From Selaginella moellendorffii (lineage: Eukaryota > Streptophyta > Lycopodiopsida > Selaginellales > Selaginellaceae), in contig NW_003314313.1 in assembly GCF_000143415.4 (NCBI RefSeq), positions 1,246,877 through 1,310,876 on the forward strand: DNA of 64,000 nucleotides, in the 5' to 3' direction. A program made the position numbers and the translations under genes. The notes under the pieces are model-generated. The model saw nothing but the letters and a program-made list of their open reading frames with translations. It was not told where the DNA came from and did no database searches. Positions 20,248-30,132 of this stretch are shown here, one piece after another (position 1 is the first letter of the stretch; every line of letters begins with the position of its first letter).

Positions 20248-21754
20248 CACTAGGGCGTGGTGATGGTTTGGAATATGAGGACACTCATATTTCGGTGGTC
20301 ATGGACTCTCAGTGGGGAGACTGGTTTGGGCACACCGCCAAGCGAGGGATGCCTCGGAGTCGTGATGCACGGTTAGATTGCTTAGTGTGAAAGCTCAGCA
20401 TATCTAACTTGAACACTTTGGTGCAAGTGGCACCAAGGTCGTGGTGAGTGAGATGGGGACACCTAATCTCAGTTGCTATGAACCCTTGGCCGTAAGGGCT
20501 AGCTTGGGTGCACCGCCAAGTGTGGGGGATGCCCCCGGGGTTATAGTCAACAACTTGGAGGTCTGGAAGACCAAGTACCTCTTGGCAACTCTGTTAAGGT
20601 GCCAAGGTGAGATCACTAGGTGATCTTATGGCCAGATAAGGACGAGGTCCTTGGTTGGCTAAGGAATGAAGTTCCTGGTTCAAAATGTTGAAATTGAACT
20701 GTTTAAGGTGGTATGGCTTGGTCGTGATAACCAAGTGGGAAGAGCACCTAAGGGAAATAAACTATGTCCGTGCGATGGCATAGTGAGTCCGAGGAAAGTA
20801 GTCTCTATAAAAGACCCATGGGAGGGTCACGAAGTTGGGCCGTGGATAGAGCCCATAGCAGAAGATGCTAAAGAGACGTACTAGGGGTGAACATCCTCCG
20901 GACTTGGCAAAGAAGAGTCTTTGCTATGGAACAGAAACAATACCTCAAGGAGGGAGGTAGAGATTCGATGTTGCTTGGTGCAACGATCAACGGATAGGAG
21001 CAAAAGATGAGTGGCCAAGATAGGGCCGTGGAATCCATTGGAAGGAATCCAAGTGACAAAGTTAGGCGAGGAACACTAATGTGTTGGACGCTAACGAGTT
21101 GCAGGAAAGGAAGTGTGTTTCCAAGGAGGGATTCCGAAATGCTCCGATTTGGCAAAAGTGGAAGCTCCAAGGGAGGGAGCGGTAAGGTAGCCAAATGATA
21201 GGGCCATGAACAGCCCTAGCACAAAGCATGATAACTGGAACTTTGGCACGAAATAGAAGAGAGGATGATGGTGCCCTCGAGTAGAGAACTTCCTAGGATG
21301 GGAAGTGGAGTTGCACAAAAGGTGCAAGGCAAGGTGTCGGAGACACCTAGGAAATCGACTCCAAGAAGTCAAAATTCAAAGTTCCAAAGTGCAAAGGTTA
21401 TATCGATGGAAATTGAGACTACTCGAGAAGGAGTAGTGGGATTGACTTAGAGAAGGGTCTCTAAGAGGTTTAGCGAGAACTAAACCAATAAAACGAGAGA
21501 ACCACTATATGTGGTCCAATCAGTCTCTAAGTTGGAAAGACTACCCTCCTTAGAGGATATGCAAAAGGCATGGTGAGCCTTCAATGTCCAACCATTGACG
21601 AATATGGAGAAGGCATGGTGAGCCTTCAATGTCACACCATTGACAAATATTGGCTACGCGCCAAGGATGGAAATGGTAACACATGCGGGTGTTACTTTAT
21701 AAAATGGTTCACCGTTCGATGAGGACATCGAACTTCGTCTATGGGTGGTGGAGT

Positions 21755-22512
21755 TGTGAGACACAAAATCTCTAGGCCCCAAAGTGGAGCTGGAAGGGCG
21801 CCACATGGTAGTGGCCGAAGCGAGAGCCAAACGAGCGTAACACGTTTGGACCAAAAGCTCCGACTTGAAAAGTCAAGAGCGGGAGTGGAACTCCCAACGA
21901 AGTGCTCGAGGAACGAGCACGAAGCGAACAAAAGGCGAGGCTCCAAAAAGGGACCCAAAAGGACCCGAAATGGAGTCCGAGATGGAGTCCGAGATGGACC
22001 CGAGATGGACCCGAGATGGAGTCCGAGATGGAGTCCGAGATGGAGTCCGAGATGGACCCGAGATGGAGTCCGAGTTGGAGTCCGAAGTGGAGTCCGAGAT
22101 GGAGTCCGAGATGGAGTCCGAGATGGAGTCCGAGTTGGAGTCTGAGGTGGACCTGAGATGGACCCGAGTTGGAGTCCGAAGTGGAGTCCGAGATGGACCC
22201 AAGATGGAGTCCGAGATGGAGTCCGAGGTGGACCCGAGATGGACCCGAAATGGAGTCCGAGATGGAGTCCGAGATGGACCCGAGATGGAGTCCGAGATGG
22301 AGTCCGAGATGGAGTCCGAGATGGACCCGAGATGGAGTCCGAGATGGAGTCCAAGGTGGACCCGAGATAGACCCGAAATGGAGTCCGAGATGGACCCGAG
22401 ATGGAGTCCGAGATGGACCCGAGATGGACCCGAGATGGAGTCCGAGATGGAGTCCGAGATGGAGTCCGAGATGGAGTCCGAGATGCAGTCCGAAGTCGAG
22501 ACCGAGACCGGA

Positions 22513-22543
<31 letters not shown>

Positions 22544-23702
22544 TCGGGACCGAGACCGAGACCGAGGCCGAGGCCAAGACCGAGCCCGAGCCCGAGTCCG
22601 AGTCCAAATCCGAATCCGAGTCCGAGTCCGAGTCCGAGTCCGAGTCCGAGTCCGAGTCCGGAGCCTGAGAGGGTGAAAGCCCAAAGCGTTCGTCTCCCAG
22701 ACCCTAGGGGGTTTGGTGAGCTCCAAAAGTATAGTAGGGGGAGGACTGCAGTGGAGCCAGTTTGGCCAGGAAAGGCCAGTTTGGCCAGGAAAGGCCAGTT
22801 TGGCCAGGAAAGGCCAATTTGGCCCAGGAAGGCCAGACCCAGTGTTGGGTGATGAACTGACCACTGGGAAGTCCAAGACTAGAGTGAATACGGACCGACA
22901 AGCGGGGTAGCTTGGTGAAGTGTTCAAGAGCCGGCTCTAGTTCCCCCGGGAGATCGACTGGCCGATGCTCCCAATCCAAGTGTGGGTGGCACTACCTACT
23001 TGGATACCAGGCATGGCTCAACAGAACCTCGCTCTAAGCCCATGGCTAGAGCACCTAAAGGCGAAAGGCGGGGAGAGTACCCAGGTGGCTCGCGTAAGGC
23101 CACGGTGTTCGGAAATGTTGTCCCAAAGGCCTAGACTGTGGAAAGGAAGAGGAGCAGTCCTCTGGGGTAGTGACCAAGGACACAGTCGTGTGGTGAGGAA
23201 GTCCCAGAGGACCATGGGACTTAGTGGTCGGGCCTGTGGGCCTCGATCCAGTGGCAGTGTTGGCAAACACGGCCAAGGGCAGAAAGGGACTTGGTAGGAA
23301 CTGACAAAGGGACTTTGGGGAAGGCGATTCCCCAGGTCTGTGGGCATCTTAAGGATGCTAAGGAGTGGATCTAGGATGACCACTCGTGGACAGATGGCCC
23401 AGTCTTGGAGAGACGGGATGGTGATGCAAGTGGTATTGGACCACTAGTGCAGCAAAGGTGAATGGGCATGGCCTTAGCGTAACGGGCCGAGATGTCAGTG
23501 GTACCTTTGGGTGTCGGTCTTGGGACCGGACACGTGGAGCACTTGGACCAGGTGCAAGTGTTGAGTGGCATGGATGCCATTCTTGGGGCTAGCAAGTCCC
23601 AAGTCCTGAATTGGACTGATGGAGGTTGTGAATGAGACTCCTCCAAGTGGTCAGAGGTGTGGTTAAGTGACTAAAGTAAAATGGAAAAATTAGTCGCTTA
23701 CA
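21755..23702 (+). repeat. LARD-1 3' LTR
   Basis: Starts TGTGAGACAC directly after the PPT and ends CGCTTACA. GA-rich block at 21960-22670. Confidence 0.9.
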
Positions 23703-23707
23703 GCGCT

Positions 23708-24040
23708 GCATCACTGATGCAAAGGAGGACGCGGAAACTAACTCCTTCAATGTAACTGTGGAGTGGTTCAAGCCAAGTTCCGGATATACAAAGGATTGCC
23801 TAGAAAAGAGATGGGTGCTGAATCCAAGGGATCCCAGCATGAGCATATCGGTGGATAATGTTGTGCATGGTTGGATGCGGAAGCAGAGTGCCACCATCAC
23901 CTTGCCAGACCATGCAAGAGATGCAGCAAGAGCATTCATAACCCGGGTTCAAGGTGAGATTCATTAATATTCCTTTACTAAGTTTCTAATGTATTTTATT
24001 TCAAGGTGAACAATCTGAATCTGAATTAGAGGAGGCATGA
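23708..24040 (+). CDS. 3' portion of the transposase gene
   Basis: After the right TSD the frame continues CITDAKEDAETNSFNVTVEW to 23953. A 52-nt intron (23954-24005, CAAG|GTGAGATT...TATTTCAAG|GTGAAC) leads to a short exon coding GEQSESELEEA and a TGA. The stop overlaps a half-palindrome, TGATGGCATGTGGCC. Confidence 0.7.
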
Positions 24041-24632
24041 TGGCATGTGGCCCTTTGCACTAGTATATCTTAATACCGGTCTGAGAAATAGAATGGCATG
24101 TGCCCTCAGGCCTTTTACTAAATCACCTTTGAAAGAAATGCAAGCCTCTATGTCGTAAAAAAAAGGTACTAGAGAAATTCCTTAATAATATGAATGTTAT
24201 TTAGTTTCATGAAAATACACTAAGGGTCAAATGAGTTAAATGACTTCTCCAGACTAGCAATGCCTCTTGCTACACCTTCACAATTAGATTTGTTAGAAAA
24301 AGATAACATTGAATAATATCTAAATGTTCTCACCATTAAGTTATATGTCTGGCTAATAGGAATGACGTTCATCTTGGAAAGCTCACCACACGCTCAATGA
24401 ACAAACAAATAATGTGTGCGCGCATGCCATCGCTTTTCTTTAGCTTCAGATTCGGCTTGTTCACCTTGACAATGAGATTTATTATACAACCAGATGGACT
24501 CAGTCTGGACACAAAGTCACCGCGCTAGTCACCATGCCCCAGATATGTCTAGCCCCTGGACAAAAAACATATAATTTCACGTCATTTTCAAATACTTGAA
24601 AATTTGTACCTAGTCCCATTTTACTGAATAAA
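24041..24632. other. 3' flank of the transposase gene
   Basis: AT-rich, with two half-palindromes just after the stop (24040-24055, 24092-24117). No gene is seen. Confidence 0.5.
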
Positions 24633-24656
24633 TCCCACTTTAACGAAATAGAGCTT
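24633..24656. repeat. 24-bp conserved junction motif, copy 2
   Basis: Same sequence as 8891-8914, directly joined to arm C. Confidence 0.8.
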
Positions 24657-24949
24657 CAAGGTGGATCTTGAAGGCGGACGCTGTCTCTACCACAAGTGCC
24701 AGTCCATATTCTTGCATGGAACTGCATGGAGTGTCTGTCACTTGGATGAGGATCCCCATGCATTCTTTTCTCCCACCATCTGTGTTGTACAGCCTCAGAT
24801 CCTTGCCTTCCATCCCGAAAGTCCAACTGGTGAGCTCCTCTCCCTTCTCTACATCCACATTGATAGTGGCTGGAAGAAGAACGCAATTCCTCGCCTGTTC
24901 AAAAATGCACAATAATTAGAGCTGACAGATGAAAAGCTAGCAGCTGGAA

Positions 24950-25107
24950 ATAACGTGAGGCCACACACCATTCACTACTACATCAGATATCTTGAAGCTG
25001 CATCCTAAGATGGCGTGAGGCTACACGCCATCTGTAACCGACTGCACTCGAGAGCCCAATCGGTGCATGCCAATGTTGCTACTGAATGGCATGTGGCCTC
25101 ATGCCAT
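24950..25107. repeat. Three 22-bp palindromes (24950-24971, 25010-25031, 25086-25107)
   Basis: Equivalent to 9120-9278 and 2878-3036. Confidence 0.85.
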
Positions 25108-26894
25108 TTACTACATGGCCTAAAAGACTTACCATTTGAAGCCGAATGGAGGCGTGACAATCGAGGCCGGACTCGCTGGCGAATGTGCACTGTGTGTGCA
25201 GCGGATCGTAGCAGCAAGGCTACTCTACCACTTAAAGTTGGAGAGTGGCGCTGAAATCTCTCGGGACGCCAAGTGGGCTGCGTGTGGGTGGCGGAGTGGG
25301 CGGCGGAGTTGGCGGCGAAGTTACAAACTGGGTGTGTCTTGAAGTGGATGCCGATGCACACGAGCGCGATGCGAGCGCGAGTGTGATGCAAGCGCGAGTG
25401 GACACCGATGCACACGAGAAACCTATAGAGAAGGTAGATGAGCGCGAATGTGAGCGTGATCACGATGCGAGCGCGAGTGTGCGAGCGCAATGCGAGCACG
25501 AGTGTGCGAGTGCGAGTACGAAGCAAAATGCAAAACCTAACCTCACACGCGCGAAATGTCACGACGGTTGGTAATCCCGCAACGTCATCATTCCTCGGAC
25601 TTGGGCGCCACCATTAATTTCTGGATCGCCACGCGCATGCATGCACGTGAAATCCAAAAGAAATCCGCAATTTCATCATTCCTCGGACTGCATGCACGCG
25701 AAATCCAAAAGAAAGATCATGATTGGGATATCATTTAATACCCTCGCTATATTTATACCATGCATGATTGGATATTCCAAAGCATCTTGTATTTCCAAAA
25801 ATGCCAGATGTTCAGCTAAATAAAGAATGGTATACAATGTCCTTCTTGATGACCCTGCAAAGAAGCATCTCGATCGGACACCACATGAGACCACACGAAC
25901 CTTATAATGTTTCAGGGGGATTTGCCATAGATCTGACCGTTATTTTGCTCCAAGATTCTACAGTTTGGTGTGCATTGACCTTTCCATCGACACTGCAAAG
26001 GGACATCACAATCAGATGCAGGTTCACTAACCCTAAAACCATAATTGAAAACATTGAAAATGCAAAAAGAAAGGTTTATAATATTTTTGAATTTTATGCA
26101 ACCAAAGGAATGTAAGTAGGGCATGTGTTTGTAAGTTTAAAAATGCCTCAACCACTTAAATTCCCAAGTAAATAAAGTTGTTTCTATTTTTGGTACAGGT
26201 AAACTTTATAGCATGTGGGCTCATGCAATTTTGAACCCAAAAATGCACCAAAAAATGCTCGACTAGCATTATTCTTTGAATGGCGTGTGGCCTTATATTG
26301 CCATAAATGGACGTACACACACAGCATAATTATTCCTTTACACGGCGAATAATCTTGGCGCGGATCGCTGATATGGCATGGCAAAGTTCGAATCACTGAC
26401 ATGGCACAGCTGGATCGAGGCAAGGACATGATGTGACAAAGTTCAACGTCCGACAGCAAAGTCTAGAAGCTACTCAGTTTGAAATTTGTCAGAGGAATCA
26501 TAAGATCTGGTTTGCCAGAGGATTTGATGTGACGTTCAAGCCTGTGTTATTTTTGAATTCTCGAACTCATTCCTAGGTCTATCATTTTTGTGCGCCGTGT
26601 TCTTGGTTTCGCTGAGCGCAATGAGCGCTGCTTGTGTAAGCGGCGTTGTGAGCTGTGGTTTATGCGTCTACGAGCGGTTGCGACATTGCGAGCGCCATTG
26701 CGAGCGGCAGTTTATGCGAGTGGCAGTTTGTGCGAGCGGCGCTACGAGCAGTTGCGGTGTTGCGAGCGGCACTACGAGTAGTTGCGGTGTTGCGAGCGGC
26801 ACTGTCTTTGGTGTGGCTACCGCTTCCTCTTGATATTCGGCACTTGTGCTTCCTGGTATGTTCACCATGGAATGGCTTAGGACCACATTTAGAA

Positions 26895-27112
26895 ATGGCA
26901 TGAGGCCACATACTATCTTGGGCCCTTGCAATTTCATGGCTAGTGTATTGTCATGTATGTTTTTACTTGCCTGCAGCTGTGTGTATATCAAGATGGCATG
27001 AGGCCTCATGCCATCTTGGGGCCTTGCAAGTTCATCACTAGCATATTGCCAATAGGTTCTTTACCTGCCTGTAGCTGTGTGTTTATCAAGATGGCATGAG
27101 GGCTCATGCCAA
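26895..27112. repeat. Three 22-bp palindromes separated by a duplicated ~76-bp spacer (26895, 26993, 27091)
   Basis: 26993-27014 is perfect; 26895-26916 has lost its right half. The spacers 26917-26992 and 27015-27090 are related copies, giving a ~98-bp palindrome-plus-spacer tandem unit. Confidence 0.8.
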
Positions 27113-27163
27113 TTTTGTGAATGCGAAATTTCACGTGGGTGTCAATAGCATGTTTGAATAATG

Positions 27164-27766
27164 GAATGTTCGAGGGAATGTCCCTACCCGAAGAAGGGCA
27201 GAGCCAATATGGCCATCAAATCTGGTGAAGTCCAAACTCAGGTATGTGATCCAGTCCCTAACTCAAAGTTACTCATTACACGAGCAACTTTGGTAGAGAG
27301 TCGTTCGCGACATCTACTAGCCCTCCGAGGAAAGCTCGGAGGTAGCTTTATTAAGATCCTTACTGACACGGGTGCTTCGGATAATTTTGTGGCTGCATAT
27401 ATAGTCCGGCAAGCAGGACTAACGGTGTAGCAGCTAGGCGAACCAAGGACTATAGAGTTTGTTCAATGTAGCCAAAGCACCGATGAGGTACTTCGACAAG
27501 CGAGAGTCGAAGTGGGGACTTAGAAGGTGGACATGGATTTCACTGTGTTGGACATGGCGGGATTTGACGTAATCTTTGGAATGGATTGGTTCAATCGGTT
27601 CGTGGTAGCCCTGGATGGACAAGGTAGAAACCTTGTGGTACTGGCGAATGCCCAAGGAAGAAGATCTAGGGTGGAGGCCCAGGATCTAAAGGTAGGGCAA
27701 AGCAAGGCCAAAGATTCCTGCTTAAACCTGGTGTCCACGAGAGGACAACTCACTAAAGGAACTAAG
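27164..27766 (+). pseudogene. Gypsy G2, 5' fragment (nucleocapsid end and protease)
   Basis: Codes for the end of a CCHC nucleocapsid (ECPYPKKG) and an aspartic protease with the active site LTDTGASDNF. Stops at 27428 (CAG to TAG) and 27521 (TGG to TAG) relative to G1. The 5' LTR and most of gag are missing at the arm C junction. The fragment continues at 34220 on the other side of G1. Confidence 0.85.
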
Positions 27767-28830
27767 TGTAAGCCACAAATTTTTCCTTTCCAATTTGCCA
27801 GCTTACCTCGCCTATCCGACCAACTCTGCCTTGGCTTGTGCTAAGTTCCCTCGCCAAGGTTCTCGCCTATGGTGCCAGCTCCTACTTGGTTTCAGCTACT
27901 TACTGCACGAGCAACGGAGTGTTAGCCATCCATCTACGGATTCCCAAATCTCTCCCAATCCCCCTCCCCGGGTTAGACTGGACTTAAGGTTCGGCTACAC
28001 TCCCCGCAGGCACAAGCAGCCAAGCACACCAAGCCTCCAGATTCCTAACACCCCAAGGTACCACAAGGCTTGATCATGGGACCCTCTAAATCCCAAGCCT
28101 TGGGTGCAGCACTTGCTTCGGGACGTCGGGGCGAAACACCGTGGCCTAACGGCCCGGTATGGGTACCTCTACCCCCCCACTTCCATCCCGAAGGAAAGGC
28201 CCAAGCTCCCGGAAGGGCGAGGACCAATGAGCCACAAGGTACTCAAGTGGGGCACCACTCCACCTGAGCCGGGAGCACCGCAGTCGGTTTCCCTTTCGGG
28301 AGTGGGAGCTGCTCTTGAGCACTTCCTTGGATGGCCCCTCCGGCACCAGCCAAGTCCATGCTCACTCCCACCCAAGGCCCCTCGGTCCCAGTCCCAACCT
28401 CAAGTCGGTTTGGAAGCCCAACTGGAGAGTCCCTTCTAAACTGGTTCCTGGACCTCCCTATCCCTACTATACTTTTGGAACCCCCTGCAGCCCCCCCCCC
28501 CCTGGGAGACGCACGCTTTGGGCTTTCACCCCTTGACCCGTATTAGTATTTGGACTTAGTCTCTGGCTCGATCTCGGACCCGATTTCGGATCCGACTTCG
28601 GATTTGGTTTCGGACTCGATCTCGGACTCGATCTCGGACCCGATCTCGGATTCGAACTCGGTCCCCGAGTCGGTCTTGGACTCAATTCCGGACCCTATCT
28701 CGAACTCGGTCCTAGAGTCAGTCTTGGACTCGATCCTCGACTTGGTCCCATCCGATGAACTCTTTGTCATTTCGGTCAAGCTTTTGGGGATCCTTTAGCC
28801 TACGACATCTCGGGGAGTCGGTTCCTTACA
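27767..28830 (-). repeat. G1 3' LTR
   Basis: On the minus strand it starts TGTAAGGAACCGAC and ends GTGGCTTACA. GA-rich (GAGTCCGAGATCG-type) block at 28550-28770. Confidence 0.9.
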
Positions 28831-29016
28831 ACTCCACCACCCATAGAAGAAGTTCGATGCCCACATCGAACGTCTCGTTTTTATCCTACGACTTGTTGAC
28901 CATGTCTCCGGGGGCATCCCCCCACTTAGCGGTGTGCCTAAGTTAGCCTCCCCGGCCAAGAGACCATGACAACGGAATATAGGTGTCCCTATACTCCTCA
29001 CCTCACCACGCCCTAG

Positions 29017-29079
29017 TATGGGGTCGGGACTTGAACCTAGCCTTGCTTTACTAGGGGGTTGGGACTCGAACCCAACCTC
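29017..29079 (-). other. T-arm-like hairpins in G1
   Basis: On the minus strand GGTTGGGTTCGAGTCCCAAC and a second TTCAAGTCCCGACC copy, in the module shared with the LARDs. Confidence 0.55.
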
Positions 29080-29234
29080 CGTAGAATACGTCTACGGATT
29101 CGACATCCCTGCGGGGAGTCGGGCGTAGTGCCCTACGCCTGGTCGACCTATCCAACCCATGCTAATTAGCTTACCTTTGGCGCGCCTTCGGGTCCCAACA
29201 TATGCCATTAGCTCAACTTTGCAAACTGATATTT

Positions 29235-30086
29235 TTAATTGAATTTTGCATAAGTACATAGAGTTCTGCCTTGCAGAAATTCCTCCACTAGATCTCGAGC
29301 GTTCGCTAGATTCTCCTCCGGTTCCCATGTTGCTTCGCAGTGTGGAAATCCTCTCCACTTCACATGGAACTCTCTCACCTCGCGTCCTTGTCGCTTGCTC
29401 TTGCGCGCATTAAGGATGGCCTCGACTTCGTATTCCTCTTCCCCTTGGATAACCTCAGGTAAAGGTCTCACTTGGTCCTTGCAAAGCGGATCCTCAAAGT
29501 ACGGCTTGAGTAAGTTCACGTGGAACACTGGGTGCATCTTCCCCATCTCTCGAGGAAGTCGGAGTCGGTAAGCCACTTTACCGATTCGTGCCTCAATCTC
29601 GTAAGGCCCCGCGAACCTGCTTAAGGAACTCAAGATCAATTCATTTATAGGAATACATGCATCTTTACCTTTGGGTCAACTTTCGGCTGATCCCACTTGG
29701 TAGTCTGAGGTTCTTGGTGTTCAGCCACACCTTCTCCCCAGCTTGGAACTCTACATCTCGACGCTTCTGGTTCGCGTATTTGGTTTGCCTTTGTTGAGCC
29801 CGTTCCACGGAATCCCTCACTAGATTCCAAATGCTGAGTCTTTCCGCCGTGAATGCCTCCACTGCGGGCAACTCTCCATGATACTCGGCCACGCCGAGTT
29901 CCACAGGACCTTCAATAGCTCGCCCATTGATGACTTCCCATGGACTCACCCCGATACTCGAATGTGGTGAGTTGTTATAACACATTTCCGCAAGTCCCAA
30001 ATGACTTACCCAATCGGTCTGGTCTCCCGAGACATAGCATCGCAAATAATCCTCCAGCTGCCTATTCACCCTTTCCGTTTGTCCGT
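29235..30086 (-). CDS. G1 pol, integrase C-terminal part and chromodomain (after two mini-introns)
   Basis: 30086-29669 codes for the integrase segment starting at the DGQTERVN motif. It includes the third catalytic region and a GAGEKVWL-like 'F-x-x-GEKVWLNTKNL' stretch. 29616-29235 codes for the C-terminal domain (FAGPYEIEARIG; HPVFHVNLLKPYF) and a chromodomain (YEVEAILNARK ... FHVKWRGFP ... TWEPEENL), which in this clade guides integration to heterochromatin. Stop at 29235. Confidence 0.85.
29617..29668 (-). other. 52-nt intron in G1 pol (before the C-terminal domain)
   Basis: Minus-strand donor CAAAG|GTAAAG, acceptor TTAAGCAG|GTTCGC. Splicing joins KLTQR to FAGPYEI. It is present at the same site in G2 (36799-36850). 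Confidence 0.7.
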
Positions 30087-30132
30087 CTGTCAAGAAGTGT
30101 TAGGGCCAACAACTTGACTTAATACCCCATAC
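30087..30132 (-). other. 46-nt intron in G1 pol (inside the integrase core)
   Basis: Minus-strand donor GACAG|GTATGG, acceptor CTTGACAG|ACGGAC. It separates YHPQT from DGQTERVN, which are contiguous in all gypsy integrases. If retained, a TAA ends the protein before the third catalytic region. The G2 equivalent is 36334-36380. Confidence 0.75.

Larger units (their letters stand above)
17671..21754 (+). other. LARD-1 internal region, non-coding
   Basis: There is no ORF with recognisable domains. The region is shared with LARD-2 (42587-46641), with partial copies at 57924-59290, 55680-56337 (inverted) and 63260-64000 (inverted). It ends in the polypurine tract ATGGGTGGTGGAG (21741-21753). Confidence 0.8.
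15711..23702 (+). mobile_element. LARD-1: complete non-autonomous LTR retroelement
   Basis: Two ~1.95-kb LTRs (TGTGAGACAC...TCGCTTACA), a PBS, a polypurine tract and a 5-bp TSD (GCGCT) show a complete insertion of 7,992 bp. The internal 4.1 kb encodes no gag or pol, so it must be mobilised in trans (large retrotransposon derivative). The LTRs are nearly identical, so insertion is recent. Its PBS, PPT and 3' internal module match the gypsy copies in this window. Confidence 0.9.
12902..24040 (+). pseudogene. DDE/RNase H-like transposase candidate of the large element, split by LARD-1
   Basis: The reading frame runs 12902-15710, is broken by the LTR element 15711-23702 (with its TSD) and resumes at 23708. 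After a 52-nt intron (23954-24005, phase 1) it ends at TGA 24038-24040. The summed length is 3,090 nt (1,029 residues), with the frame restored exactly once the insertion and one TSD copy are discounted. The N-terminus (residues 1-170) resembles the beta-rich domain found in plant transposon proteins. A Cys motif KCDECTAIK lies near residue 420. The core has IHDKMDQ (D478, D481), LLQTDNAGSENKN (D645, E650) and VGHTHEDVDAMFSHL (H681, E684, D685), a spacing and motif set typical of the DUF7869-like RNase H-fold group of eukaryotic transposon proteins. It probably acts on element DNA in the nucleus. No specific superfamily is claimed. The gene starts just outside arm B, head-to-head with the truncated fusion-gene copy. 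Confidence 0.7.
24657..27163 (-). repeat. Arm C: shortened copy of arm B
   Basis: Same orientation as arm B. Minus strand 24657-24905 keeps the first ~80 codons of the fusion gene (start region MCIFEQARNC...), ending at the junction motif after AFKIHLEALFR. It keeps the TATA box (25748-25757) but lacks the tandem duplication and telomeric tracts. Plus strand 26580-27163 repeats the transposase leader. Homology stops at 27163 where gypsy G2 coding sequence begins, so the transposase gene expected here has been lost. Confidence 0.85.
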
